Source of the DNA: CCY15215 sp039194995
Lineage (GTDB): Bacteria; Cyanobacteriota; Cyanobacteriia; Cyanobacteriales; Spirulinaceae
NCBI GenBank assembly: GCA_039194995.1
Contig: JBCCVR010000031.1
Span: 1-44,977 of the forward strand
Direction of reading: 5' to 3'
Length of the DNA: 44,977 nucleotides
Shown here: in pieces, positions 1 through 8,757 of the stretch
Numbering within the stretch: position 1 is the first letter of the stretch
Layout of the letters: each line of letters starts with the position of its first letter
Made by a program: the position numbers and the translations under genes
The notes under the pieces: generated by a model
Told to the model about the DNA's origin: nothing
Seen by the model: only the letters and a program-made list of their open reading frames with translations
Databases searched by the model: none

Positions 1-154
1 AGAGAGGGGGCGGTACCGTCGCACCCAAACCCCCCCCGTACCCTTCGGCTTCTCAGCAGGTTCAGTGTATTTTTTAGATGGGTTGGTTGGGTCTAAGGTT
101 TATTATTGTGGCATTTTAGAGTTTTAGTTTATCCCGAACTGACGTTAAATTACT

Positions 155-1540
155 TTATTGCGGGAGGAACGATCGCGGCGATCTCCCCAAAGCAACAGCA
201 AGCACGCTAAATCGCCAAGTTAGCATCGCTGCGGAAACGAATAAACCGAAGACCAGACCCCACCACAATCCCATACTCGACCATCCGAGGACAATTCCGA
301 GAACGTACCCGCTTCCCACGCCGATCGCCCAATAAGAAAAAATGCCGATCAGCATGGGAACTTTTGTATCTTTCAATCCTCTCAATGCCCCAGCAGCCGT
401 CACTTGCATCCCGTCAAAAATTTGGAAGATAGCAGCAATACTCAAAAGCGCGATCGCTAATTCTCGGGTGGCTTGATTTTCCAGACTGCTGACATCTAAA
501 TAAATCGAGATGATGGGTTCTGGAAAGACCCAAAATAGCACAGCCATCATACTCATAAAAACAGTCGAGAGGGCAATCCCCACATACCCTGCCCGCTTAA
601 CCCCGCTAAAATCTTTTCGCCCCAGCATTTGCCCGACGCGCATCGTGGTTGCATAAGAAATGCCAACACAAACCATAAAAGTCATAACTGCCGTTTGCAA
701 AGCAATTTGATGGGCGGCTAGGGGAATGCTGCCCAAACTTCCCATCAGATAAGTCACGATTGTAAAGAGACTTGCCTCGACAAACAAGGCAGCCGTAACC
801 GGAGAACCCAGTTTTACGAGGTTGCTCAAAATTGCACGATCCCAACGCAACCCACCCTCGAATAATTTAAACGAACGAAAGCTAGGATGAAGAGAAATAA
901 ACGCCAAAACCGCGATCGCTTTTACCCAAAACGCGAAGGCACTCGACCAACCCAAACCCGCCAATCCCAACTCGGGAAAACCCCATTTTCCAAAGGCTAA
1001 AACATAATTTCCCAAAGCATTGAGGGTAATCCCGCTTACCATCGTTATCATGATAATTTGCGGGCGATTGAGGGCGGAAACGAGATTTTTAAATAGGGCA
1101 AAGGCAAAGGCGGCGGGCAATCCCCAAAGAATCGCTTGTAAGTACCCTTCAGCTAAAAGAATATTAATTTCTTCTTGTCCCAAACGTCGAAAAATGGGCG
1201 TAAAATTCCAGAAGAGAACCATCAGAAACAGAGAGAGGGCGATCGCCAGCCACACCCCTCCCGAAGCAATGTGGCGCAACTCCTTGCGATCGCCCCCACC
1301 ATAGGCGATCGCGGCTAATGCCCCCACGGCGGAAAGCATTCCCGTCCCGGCAACTAGCACAGAATTAAAAGTGATACTTGCCAACCCCCCAGCCGCTAAA
1401 TTTTGACTGCCCAACCAGCCCATCATTATCGTATCGATAAAGCCGATCGCGGCTTCGGAAACTTGGGCGGCGGCGAGGGGAATGGCTAACCCCAAACAAG
1501 CCCGGAGTTCTTTCAGCCAGGGGCGAAGAAAAGATTTCAT
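155..1540 (-). CDS. MATE family multidrug/cation exporter
   Basis: A 461-residue, strongly hydrophobic protein with about twelve membrane segments, the usual size and shape of MATE (NorM/DinF-like) transporters. Family hallmarks are visible: an N-terminal amphipathic stretch leading to LGLAIPLAAAQVSE, then GFIDTIMMGWLG, and the half-repeat LGSPVTAALFVEASLFTIVTYLMGSLG in the middle. MATE proteins export organic cations or drugs across the inner membrane using a Na+ or H+ gradient; the substrate cannot be predicted here. The gene is divergent from leuC with about 100 bp between the starts, and no partner regulator is adjacent. The ATG at 1540 lacks an obvious Shine-Dalgarno sequence, but no later Met fits the family N-terminus. 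Family is confident, substrate unknown. Confidence 0.9.
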   Translation of the reverse strand: MKSFLRPWLKELRACLGLAIPLAAAQVSEAAIGFIDTIMMGWLGSQNLAAGGLASITFNSVLVAGTGMLSAVGALAAIAYGGGDRKELRHIASGGVWLAIALSLFLMVLFWNFTPIFRRLGQEEINILLAEGYLQAILWGLPAAFAFALFKNLVSALNRPQIIMITMVSGITLNALGNYVLAFGKWGFPELGLAGLGWSSAFAFWVKAIAVLAFISLHPSFRSFKLFEGGLRWDRAILSNLVKLGSPVTAALFVEASLFTIVTYLMGSLGSIPLAAHQIALQTAVMTFMVCVGISYATTMRVGQMLGRKDFSGVKRAGYVGIALSTVFMSMMAVLFWVFPEPIISIYLDVSSLENQATRELAIALLSIAAIFQIFDGMQVTAAGALRGLKDTKVPMLIGIFSYWAIGVGSGYVLGIVLGWSSMGLWWGLVFGLFVSAAMLTWRFSVLAVALGRSPRSFLPQ

Positions 1541-1574
1541 AAGTGTTAGATGGGTAGAGATGCGCTAGTCTATT

Positions 1575-1605
1575 TTGCCCGTAAGGGATTAAAAAACGCT
1601 ATAAT
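1575..1605 (+). promoter_or_regulatory. candidate sigma-70 promoter of leuC
   Basis: TTGCCC at 1575-1580 and a perfect TATAAT at 1600-1605 are separated by 19 bases, slightly longer than optimal. The predicted start, near 1612, would leave a leader of about 26 bases before the leuC ATG, so no attenuator or riboswitch would fit. Called by pattern only. Confidence 0.4.
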
Positions 1606-1637
1606 TTGACGATCTAGAGAGTTACACCATTGGCAGC

Positions 1638-3041
1638 ATGAGTAAAGGTACCTTATTCGACAAAGTTTGGAATTTACATACCGTAGGAACGCTACCCTCG
1701 GGGCAAACGCAACTATTCATCGGACTGCATCTCATTCACGAAGTTACCAGTCCTCAAGCCTTTGCCATGCTGCGAGAACGAGATTTGCAGGTTTTATTTC
1801 CCCAACGTACCGTAGCGACGGTGGATCATATCGTGCCGACAGAAGACCAAGCGCGTCCTTTTGCAGATGTCTTGGCAGAAGAGATGATGCAGGCATTGGA
1901 AAATAACTGTCAGGAATACGGCATCCGCTTCTGTAAAATCGGTTCGGGCAATCAGGGCATCGTGCATATTATCGCGCCGGAACAGGGGTTAACGCAACCG
2001 GGAATGACTGTTGCGTGCGGGGACTCCCATACCTCCACGCACGGGGCATTCGGGGCGATTGCGTTTGGGATCGGCACTTCCCAAGTGCGAGACGTACTGG
2101 CTTCTCAAACCCTCGCCCTCTCTAAGTTAAAAGTCCGCAAAATTGAAGTCAACGGGGACTTAAAACCGGGGGTTTATGCCAAAGATGTCATTTTGCACGT
2201 GATTCGCACATTGGGCGTAAAAGGTGGCGTAGGGTATGCTTACGAGTTTGCCGGCACTACCTTCGAGAAAATGTCCATGGAAGAACGGATGACGGTGTGT
2301 AATATGTCCATTGAAGGGGGGGCGAGATGCGGTTATGTCAACCCCGACGCAACGACCTACGCATACTTGCAAGGGCGGGATTTTGCACCGAAAGGGGAAG
2401 AATGGGAAAAAGCCGTCGCGTGGTGGGATTCGATTAAAAGCGATCGCGATGCCGAATACGACGATATCGCCACTTTTGATGCGGTGGATATTGCCCCGAC
2501 GGTGACTTGGGGAATTACCCCGGGTCAGGGGATCGGGGTAAACGAGACGATTCCCACAACAGAGACTTTAGCTGAGGGCGATCGCGATGTTGCTCAAGAA
2601 GCATACAAATACATGAAACTGGATCCGGGGGTATCCATCCAAGGAACCAAGGTTGATGTTTGTTTTATTGGCAGTTGTACCAATGGTCGCATTAGCGATC
2701 TGCGAGAAGCGGCGAAGTTTGCCAAGGGACAGCATGTCGCCAATGGGGTGAAAGCCTTTGTAGTGCCGGGATCGGAACGAGTGAAGAAGGAAGCCGAAGC
2801 GGAAGGACTGCACCGCATTTTCCTCGAAGCGGGGTTTGAATGGCGCGAGGCGGGGTGTTCCATGTGTTTGGCGATGAACCCGGATAAGCTGAAAGGGGAT
2901 CAAATCAGTGCCTCTTCCTCCAATCGCAATTTTAAAGGCCGTCAGGGGTCTTCCACGGGTCGGACTTTGCTGATGAGTCCGGCGATGGTAGTTGCGGCAG
3001 CAGTGAATGGAAAGGTTACGGATGTGAGAAAAATGCTGTAA
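1638..3041 (+). CDS. leuC: 3-isopropylmalate dehydratase large subunit
   Basis: 467 residues, the standard length for LeuC. With LeuD it isomerises 2-isopropylmalate to 3-isopropylmalate in leucine biosynthesis, using a [4Fe-4S] cluster. The aconitase-family signatures are present: GDSHTSTHGAFGA near residue 130, the cluster-binding segment CFIGSCTNGR near 345, and the last cysteines in AGCSMCLAMN near 405. The ATG at 1638 begins the expected MSKGTLFDKVW sequence. No leuD, leuA or leuB lies in the window, so the partner subunit is encoded elsewhere; cyanobacteria often scatter these genes. Monocistronic by context: a divergent exporter upstream, and a repeat element followed by oppositely oriented cyclases downstream. 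Confidence 0.97.
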   Translation: MSKGTLFDKVWNLHTVGTLPSGQTQLFIGLHLIHEVTSPQAFAMLRERDLQVLFPQRTVATVDHIVPTEDQARPFADVLAEEMMQALENNCQEYGIRFCKIGSGNQGIVHIIAPEQGLTQPGMTVACGDSHTSTHGAFGAIAFGIGTSQVRDVLASQTLALSKLKVRKIEVNGDLKPGVYAKDVILHVIRTLGVKGGVGYAYEFAGTTFEKMSMEERMTVCNMSIEGGARCGYVNPDATTYAYLQGRDFAPKGEEWEKAVAWWDSIKSDRDAEYDDIATFDAVDIAPTVTWGITPGQGIGVNETIPTTETLAEGDRDVAQEAYKYMKLDPGVSIQGTKVDVCFIGSCTNGRISDLREAAKFAKGQHVANGVKAFVVPGSERVKKEAEAEGLHRIFLEAGFEWREAGCSMCLAMNPDKLKGDQISASSSNRNFKGRQGSSTGRTLLMSPAMVVAAAVNGKVTDVRKML

Positions 3042-3090
3042 TGATAGCGGGGCGATCGCTTTTCTTCGATGGAGGAAGGGCGATCGCTAC

Positions 3091-3210
3091 ATCTATAGTA
3101 AAACTAAATGAGTTGTCAATTTGTGGAACAAGCATCTTGCTTGTTTCTCTGCATTAAACACGGGCAAGATGCCCATTCCACAGTTAGTTCCGATATTTCT
3201 TTAGGATTGT
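3091..3210. repeat. dispersed ~120-bp intergenic repeat, copy A
   Basis: Aligns without a gap to 34701-34820. The core reads GTGGAACAAGC...CTTGCTTG, then CGGGCAAGATGCCC and TTCCAC, so the two halves form an imperfect inverted repeat bounded by GTGGAA and TTCCAC. No ORF is present. It looks like a MITE-like or palindromic cyanobacterial repeat rather than a terminator, because there is no T run. The rest of the 223-bp gap behind leuC holds HIP1 sites and nothing else recognisable. Confidence 0.7.
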
Positions 3211-3264
3211 ATATAAACTTCTCGCTAAATCAAGCCAACTAGATAAATATTGAAAACAAGATAA

Positions 3265-4599
3265 TCATTTTTGAGTAGATATTCTTATTATTGCCTTTTC
3301 AAGAAAGTAAGTATTCATCTCTCCTTTCCCCTTGATGACAATTTTACCTCTCTTTTCAAAAAGATAGCGGTCTTTTAAGGCTTGATAAACCGCATCGGTC
3401 ACATGAATTCGCCCCGGTAAACCATGAGACTCCATGCGACTGGCAGTATTAACCGTATCGCCCCAAAGATCGTAAGCGAATTTTTTTAACCCAATGACTC
3501 CTGCGATCGCAGATCCCGTATGAATGCCAATGCGAATATTCAAATTTCGTTGATGTTCTTGATTGAATTGGCAGAGAACATCTTGCATATCGAGGGACAT
3601 TGCCGCGATCGCGTTGATATGATTCGAGGTGGGTTCCGGCAATCCGCCGACGACCATATAAGCATCGCCAATCGTTTTAATTTTTTCAAGACCGTGCTTT
3701 TCAGCAAGGCGATCGAAGCACGAAAAGATTTGATTGAGTAGCTTTACTAATTCTGTTGGGGACATCGAAGCAGAAAGGGGTGTAAAATTAACAATATCGG
3801 CAAAAAGTACCGTCACCTCATCAAAATCATCGGCAATAATTTGCTGGTCGGCTTTGAGGCGTTGGGCAATGGGTTCCGGGAGGATATTTAATAATAAGGT
3901 TTCCGATCGCTCTTTTTCTAAAGAGAGTTCTTGATAAGCCATATCTGCTTGTTTGCGTGCCTCAAATTCCGAACGTCTCAACCGTTCGTATAAGAAAACC
4001 GAGAACGTGCAGATCCCGCACAACCAAAATAAGAGCGTGACAACGTTGAAAAAGGGTTTGTCCGATATAAATAAATCGATTTTAAAAATCCAAGCAAGAC
4101 CGAAATACAAGGTTAGGGAAAAAATTTGCGCGATCGCGTGCAGTTGCCAGCGTACCGGGACTAAAATAGCAATCGTGAAAAAACTCATCGGCCAGAGAAA
4201 CCAATCAAATTTTTGCTCTCCAGTAAACAGATCGATTGCGTTTACTAACACGCTGACCGTACAAAAAATAAACAAGAAAATAATGGGTAAATAATGGCGA
4301 CTGGTTGGCGTTTTTAAGAATAACCAACAAATACATAAGCATGAGGTTACTGGAATTCCAGTGATGAGAGCAGAGTGACTAAAACCCCCTTGTAGTAATG
4401 GCGGCAAAAAATATGATAGTGTTATATTGAGACTCAGAAAAAACATGATAAAAATTGCGAGATTTAATCGTCGCCTTAGAAAATTTTTTTGCCATGTTTT
4501 GTAATCTTTAGTATTGGTATTAATATCTCCTTGAACGAGGTTGAGAATGCGATCTAAAGATGCAATTACTTGTGTAGCGATCGCGTTAATCGATTTCAT
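3265..4599 (-). CDS. membrane-bound class III adenylate cyclase (second of pair)
   Basis: About 444 residues: six hydrophobic segments (about residues 45-205), a short linking helix, then a class III nucleotidyl cyclase domain (about 255-435). The two metal-binding aspartates are in FADIVNFT and IGDAYM. The adenine-selecting Lys (EKIKTIGD) and Asp (YDLWGDTVN) are present, as are the transition-state Asn and Arg in NTASRM, so the product should be cAMP rather than cGMP. I chose the ATG at 4599 over longer starts because GAGGAG at 4605-4610 sits five bases upstream. This start overlaps the end of the preceding cyclase gene by 14 bp, so the two are probably translationally coupled. The membrane part is a sensor of unknown input. 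Confidence 0.9.
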   Translation of the reverse strand: MKSINAIATQVIASLDRILNLVQGDINTNTKDYKTWQKNFLRRRLNLAIFIMFFLSLNITLSYFLPPLLQGGFSHSALITGIPVTSCLCICWLFLKTPTSRHYLPIIFLFIFCTVSVLVNAIDLFTGEQKFDWFLWPMSFFTIAILVPVRWQLHAIAQIFSLTLYFGLAWIFKIDLFISDKPFFNVVTLLFWLCGICTFSVFLYERLRRSEFEARKQADMAYQELSLEKERSETLLLNILPEPIAQRLKADQQIIADDFDEVTVLFADIVNFTPLSASMSPTELVKLLNQIFSCFDRLAEKHGLEKIKTIGDAYMVVGGLPEPTSNHINAIAAMSLDMQDVLCQFNQEHQRNLNIRIGIHTGSAIAGVIGLKKFAYDLWGDTVNTASRMESHGLPGRIHVTDAVYQALKDRYLFEKRGKIVIKGKGEMNTYFLEKAIIRISTQK

Positions 4600-5980
4600 T
4601 TTTACTCCTCTCATTTTTGCCAATTAATAAATAAGTTTTCATTTCTCCTTTACCCTTCACTGAAATTGTACCGCGTTCTTGAAAGAGATATTGGTTTTGG
4701 AGATATTGATAGGTGATTTCGCTCAGTTGAATTTGCCCCGGTATGCCGTGAGATTCCATACGACTGGCTGTATTAACCGTATCGCCCCAAAGATCGTAAG
4801 CAAACTTTTTTAAGCCGATGACCCCCGCAACCACTTCCCCGGTATGAATGCCGATCCGCAGGTTTAAATTATACTGGCTGTGTTGGTTAAATTGTTTGAG
4901 AGCAAACTGCATATCGATCGCCATATCCGCGATCGCATGGGCATGATCTTCTCGTTCTTCAGGCAATCCAGCAACAACCATATACGCATCGCCAATGGTT
5001 TTAATTTTCTCTAAACCGTGTTTTTCAGCAAGGCGATCGAAACGCGAAAAAATTTGATTGAGTAACTCGACCAATTCTCGCGCCGAAATACGAGCGGAAA
5101 ATTCTGTAAAACCGACGATATCTGCAAATAAAACGGTAACGTCGCTAAAACTATCGGCGATCGTTTGGCTTTCATGTTTGAGACGACAAGCGATAGAATC
5201 TGGGAGAATGTTACGCAATAATTTTTCCGATCGCTCCTGTTCAGCCGCCAGTTTAGCTCGTTCTTTCTCTAATGTTTGATAAGCGATTTCTCGTTCCGTT
5301 CGGGCGATAAATTCAGTTTGGGCGGTTTGTTCGTAAAAATAAACGGAGAGGGTTGCAACAAAAGCGATTATAAACAAAGAGAGTGCCCACCCTAGAGGTG
5401 TCCAGAGATTGGGAACAAAACTCTGTCGCCAATAGAATTTAATGCCGAAATACGTCCCATAAGTAGCAATTTGGGAGATTAAATGCAATCGCCAGCGAAC
5501 GGGAATAAAGGTGGATTGAACAAAGAACGTCAGCATCCAACCAAAAAAATCGTCGAAGAGATCGAAATCGCTGCCTCCCATTGCTGTTTCGGCAATTTGT
5601 TCGATAATATTCAGTGAGAAGCTAATCCCGAAAAAACTAATATTGGGATGACGGCGACCCCAAGGCGATCGTAACCACAGCAGAGAAATAATTAATCCCA
5701 GTTGAACGTAAAGATCTACATACCACCAATCGGGTAAAGGCTGACGCAGTAAAGTATTGTGGATGAGACGCGGCACGGTAAGAGGCAGAAAAAGAAAGAA
5801 AGACAAACACAAGACAAAATGAAGCCGCCGGATAAAGAAGCGGTGTTGCCACGTTCTATAATCGGTGGTGGAAATTTTAGGCGATCCGGTGATGAGGAGT
5901 TGCAGTTTTTGCCCCCAATACCGAAATTTTTGGGCGTTCATAGCGGGAGATGAAAGATTGAAAGTCTTTTCCTTTTTCAT
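4586..5980 (-). CDS. membrane-bound class III adenylate cyclase (first of pair)
   Basis: 464 residues, same architecture as its downstream neighbour: about six membrane segments (residues 45-235), a helical/coiled linker rich in Glu and Arg (about 240-275), and a cyclase domain at the C-terminus. Catalytic residues are complete: FADIVGFTEF, EKIKTIGDAYMVVAGL, and YDLWGDTVNTASRMESHG with the adenine-specifying Lys and Asp. The two proteins are very similar in the catalytic half and clearly related but diverged in the membrane half, which points to tandem duplication followed by divergence of the sensor. A later Met (5941) is a possible alternative start; neither has a convincing ribosome site. 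Class III cyclases work as dimers, so a heterodimer of the pair is possible. Confidence 0.9.
   Translation of the reverse strand: MKKEKTFNLSSPAMNAQKFRYWGQKLQLLITGSPKISTTDYRTWQHRFFIRRLHFVLCLSFFLFLPLTVPRLIHNTLLRQPLPDWWYVDLYVQLGLIISLLWLRSPWGRRHPNISFFGISFSLNIIEQIAETAMGGSDFDLFDDFFGWMLTFFVQSTFIPVRWRLHLISQIATYGTYFGIKFYWRQSFVPNLWTPLGWALSLFIIAFVATLSVYFYEQTAQTEFIARTEREIAYQTLEKERAKLAAEQERSEKLLRNILPDSIACRLKHESQTIADSFSDVTVLFADIVGFTEFSARISARELVELLNQIFSRFDRLAEKHGLEKIKTIGDAYMVVAGLPEEREDHAHAIADMAIDMQFALKQFNQHSQYNLNLRIGIHTGEVVAGVIGLKKFAYDLWGDTVNTASRMESHGIPGQIQLSEITYQYLQNQYLFQERGTISVKGKGEMKTYLLIGKNERSKNEID
4605..4610 (-). promoter_or_regulatory. Shine-Dalgarno GAGGAG for the second cyclase
   Basis: On the minus strand GAGGAG lies five bases before the ATG at 4599. 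It decides between three in-frame Met codons (4623, 4614, 4599) in favour of the last. Confidence 0.7.
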
Positions 5981-6160
5981 CTATTTTGCTTGTCTTTCAG
6001 AACATTGACGAGAGAAAAATCAAGTTCGGGGAAGACAAAGAAAAAATTTAAGCAGAGAAAAAATGATGCACTCGTGAGATCGTGGCGATCGGTAGAGTGA
6101 GTTCCTTTGCCAAAAAGGAGATGCCACAGTGAAAGAGTAAGCCCGATTGGAGAGAAGGTC

Positions 6161-7594
6161 ATGATAGTTTCCCTCATTGCCAAGGATAGGCTGCCTCAGA
6201 GAAAGTCGATCGCAATTTTCGGCAAATATGCTCTCTTGAGTCTTTTAACGGCTTGTTTGCTCATTTTTCCCGTAGCCAGTTTCGCTTTAAATATTGGGGA
6301 TGTTCCCAACCCGCGACAACAATATGGCGGTTGGGTGACGGATATGGCGGGAATTTTGTCCCCCGATACAGAAACGCGACTCAATCACAGCATTGCAGCA
6401 CTAGAGGCAAAAAATGGCACGGAAATTGCCGTCGTCACCGTTCTAGAAACCCAACCCGCAGCCAGTCCTAAAGCCTTTGCTACTACCCTTTTCAATCATT
6501 GGGGAATTGGCAAAAAAGAGAGCAATAATGGCGTTTTATTTTTGGTTTCTACGGGCGATCGCCGAGTCGAAATTGAGATCGGTTCGGGACTCCATCAAAT
6601 CTTGACTAAATCCCGTCTCCAGCACATCATTCAAACGGAAATTATCCCCCAATTCAAACAAGGAAATTTCGAGAATGGTGTTTTAGTGGGTACTGCTTCT
6701 CTGATTCGCATTCTAGACTCTTCTTCCATCGGCGCGATCGCACCCATTCATTGGCTCTCGATCTTATTTTTATTACTTGCAGGTACAATGTATTTTCTGG
6801 CGAAATGGGAATCCAGACAGCCCGTTTTTATTTCTGCAATCAAACAAGAAGATTTAGGGGCAACCGATCCATTCGATCGCAATGTTTATTGGATTTTTGG
6901 GTTTGGTCTATTTTGGTTTTGTTTGGCACTGAGTCAAATGGCGATCGCCGCCTATATTGGGCTATATGATATCTCGATTGCAGTTTTAATTCTCGGTAGT
7001 TTTATGAGTTTGCCGATCGCTTGGTGGGGCGCGAAAAACTGGACGCGGACAATCTTTAGACACAAAGGTAAGTTGTTAATTCGTCCTCCCCATTGCGATA
7101 CTTGCAAACACCCCCTCAATCTCAGCGATAATCTCTCGGCGTTATTGACTCGTCCCCAACAAGTTGCACGACAATTAAAAAGCGTTGATTATGAGGGTTG
7201 GACTTGCGAAACTTGTTTTCCCGGATTACCGATGCGAACCCATTTGCGATGCTATCAACTAAATCGCCGCAAATTTAAAACCTGTCCCGACTGTCAGGAA
7301 CTCACCGTAACACGCGGTGGTTTCCAGACGGTTCAAAAACCGACTTACTCTGCTGCCGGACTGGAAACGGCGATCGAAAAATGTCATTGCTGTTCCTATT
7401 CGAAGACGATTTCGAGGGTGCTTCCTCGTCGAACTTATAGCAGTTCCAGTAGCAGTAGTTCTAGTAGCACTAGCTATGGCAGTGGCAGTTTTGGCGGTGG
7501 TGGCAGTTGTGGTGGCGGCGGTTCGAGTGGTGGGGATAGCGGTGGTTTTGGCGGTGGCGGTAGCGATGGCGGCGGCTGTGGTGGAGATTGGTAA
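6161..7594 (+). CDS. TPM-domain membrane protein with cysteine pairs and Ser/Gly-rich tail
   Basis: 477 residues from the ATG at 6161, which follows GAGAAGG. A signal peptide or anchor covers residues about 15-42 (ending PVASFALN). A TPM domain (about 50-190, YgcG/TLP18.3-like, with GGWVTDMAGILS and NNGVLFLVSTGDRRVEIEIG) follows and would sit on the periplasmic side. Three or so hydrophobic segments occur between 195 and 300. A cytosolic-looking part has four CxxC-type pairs (CDTC, CETC, CPDC, CHCC), consistent with zinc ribbons. The tail is a run of ten Ser followed by a Gly-rich stretch ending GGGCGGDW. TPM proteins of this build occur widely in bacteria, and plant TLP18.3 acts in photosystem II repair; the role of this type is unknown. 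It is divergent from the cyclase pair. Confidence 0.8.
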   Translation: MIVSLIAKDRLPQRKSIAIFGKYALLSLLTACLLIFPVASFALNIGDVPNPRQQYGGWVTDMAGILSPDTETRLNHSIAALEAKNGTEIAVVTVLETQPAASPKAFATTLFNHWGIGKKESNNGVLFLVSTGDRRVEIEIGSGLHQILTKSRLQHIIQTEIIPQFKQGNFENGVLVGTASLIRILDSSSIGAIAPIHWLSILFLLLAGTMYFLAKWESRQPVFISAIKQEDLGATDPFDRNVYWIFGFGLFWFCLALSQMAIAAYIGLYDISIAVLILGSFMSLPIAWWGAKNWTRTIFRHKGKLLIRPPHCDTCKHPLNLSDNLSALLTRPQQVARQLKSVDYEGWTCETCFPGLPMRTHLRCYQLNRRKFKTCPDCQELTVTRGGFQTVQKPTYSAAGLETAIEKCHCCSYSKTISRVLPRRTYSSSSSSSSSSTSYGSGSFGGGGSCGGGGSSGGDSGGFGGGGSDGGGCGGDW

Positions 7595-7625
7595 ATATTA
7601 GTTGGGGTAGCGATCGCTGTTAAAT

Positions 7626-8705
7626 TTACTCTTTTTCTTCTCCCATCGGAAAGCGTGCCAATAATTCCTCACGAGGGAGTTGCAGGAGGAGAGGAGCAAT
7701 TTCTTCAGAAGGAAGAGAAGCGATCGCTTCGACTATTCTTGCGAGTTCTTCATCTATTGCCCCAAAACGAACTTGTAAGAGGTTGTTAATTAAACGTAAA
7801 GTCGCTTGTTTTGCGCCGACTTGCACTCCTTCTTCTTTTCCTTGTTGCAGGGCTTCGGCTTGAATTTGGGGACGTAATTCTTCTTGAATTTGGGAACGTA
7901 ATTCTTCTTGAATTTGAGGGCGTAACTCTTCTTGAATTTGGGGACGTAATTCTTCTTGAATTTGAGGGCGTAACTCTTCTTGAATTTGTTGACGAAGTTC
8001 TGCGATCGCCTCTTCATACATTTGTGTTAAAGTCATAATTAATTCCTTATCAGTGGGATCTAAATCTTGTTCTCGAGATTGTCGCTTGGCTAAGAGAGTT
8101 ACCAGTTCTCTTACCAATCTTATAACATTTTCTCGCAAGCGGTTCTCTCGGGGTAATGCTTCGAGTTCTCGAATGGCTCGTTCTTGCACCCGACCTTTTC
8201 CCAATAGCCTTAACCACAATGTTTCAGGTGTTTGCGGTAACTGATGAATGGCAATTAGAAAAGTTTTCCAACCCGTTCCCGAAGTATAAATTCCTGTTTC
8301 TTCATGGTCTGTTGATGGAAGAAAATGAAAACGTTGCCGAAAACTGGCAGAAACCGTAGGTGTCAGTAGCCACAGTTGAGGAAGTTGTTCCTCTTTGAGT
8401 GAACGTTTATTCCGCTTGGCTTCTCGTTCGGCTTCGGCAACAAGAGCAAATAGTTTCATTGCACAAGTCCGAACATCAGTGGCAGTGACAGGGTTGCGAA
8501 AAGGTTCGAATAAGGTGGTTGTCTTTGTCAATCTTCCCAGTAAACCTAAGTTGTTTCGCTGCTGCATTTGAGAAGAAGGGATAAACAGAAGGTCGATTTC
8601 ACGCGCTTCTGAGTGAATTGTTTTACTGGTTTCCACCTTTCCCAGAGGAGAAAGCAGTTCGCTAAGATATTGTTTTGCGAATTGGTCGTGAATAAATCGA
8701 GTCAC
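7626..8705 (-). CDS. Rpn-family / DUF4351 PD-(D/E)XK nuclease-like protein
   Basis: 359 residues. The N-terminus (FIHDQFAKQYLSELLSPLG ... AREIDLLFIPS) matches the cyanobacterial branch of Rpn/transposase-like nucleases, whose fold is PD-(D/E)XK; the Asp of EIDLLF is the likely metal ligand. Residues 236-283 are six copies of an eight-residue unit of the form ELRPQIQE, predicted to be a long charged helix. The C-terminus (about 295-350, LLQVRFGAIDEELARIVEAIASLP) fits DUF4351. Such proteins are numerous in cyanobacterial genomes and their repeats vary in number between copies. The role is unknown; Rpn relatives cleave DNA and stimulate recombination. It is monocistronic, tail-to-tail with the TPM gene. 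Confidence 0.75.
   Translation of the reverse strand: MTRFIHDQFAKQYLSELLSPLGKVETSKTIHSEAREIDLLFIPSSQMQQRNNLGLLGRLTKTTTLFEPFRNPVTATDVRTCAMKLFALVAEAEREAKRNKRSLKEEQLPQLWLLTPTVSASFRQRFHFLPSTDHEETGIYTSGTGWKTFLIAIHQLPQTPETLWLRLLGKGRVQERAIRELEALPRENRLRENVIRLVRELVTLLAKRQSREQDLDPTDKELIMTLTQMYEEAIAELRQQIQEELRPQIQEELRPQIQEELRPQIQEELRSQIQEELRPQIQAEALQQGKEEGVQVGAKQATLRLINNLLQVRFGAIDEELARIVEAIASLPSEEIAPLLLQLPREELLARFPMGEEKE
7857..8000 (-). repeat. 24-bp in-frame tandem repeat (6 units) in the Rpn-like gene
   Basis: Six near-identical 24-bp units encode octapeptides ELR(P/Q/S)QIQ(E/A). The unit length is a multiple of three, so copy number can change without a frameshift. The middle units are almost identical at DNA level, suggesting recent slippage. 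Confidence 0.85.
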
Positions 8706-8757
8706 CCGACACTCAAGAAAAAGAACATGAGTATTATATCAGAAGTTGGATTGCGCT

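Noticed and set aside
1..154. Possible gene or element at the left edge
   Set aside because: No frame, repeat or tRNA-like structure could be supported in this short piece.
7317..7601. Val/Ala-rich frame in the TPM gene tail
   Set aside because: It is the out-of-frame reading of the Ser/Gly repeat region.
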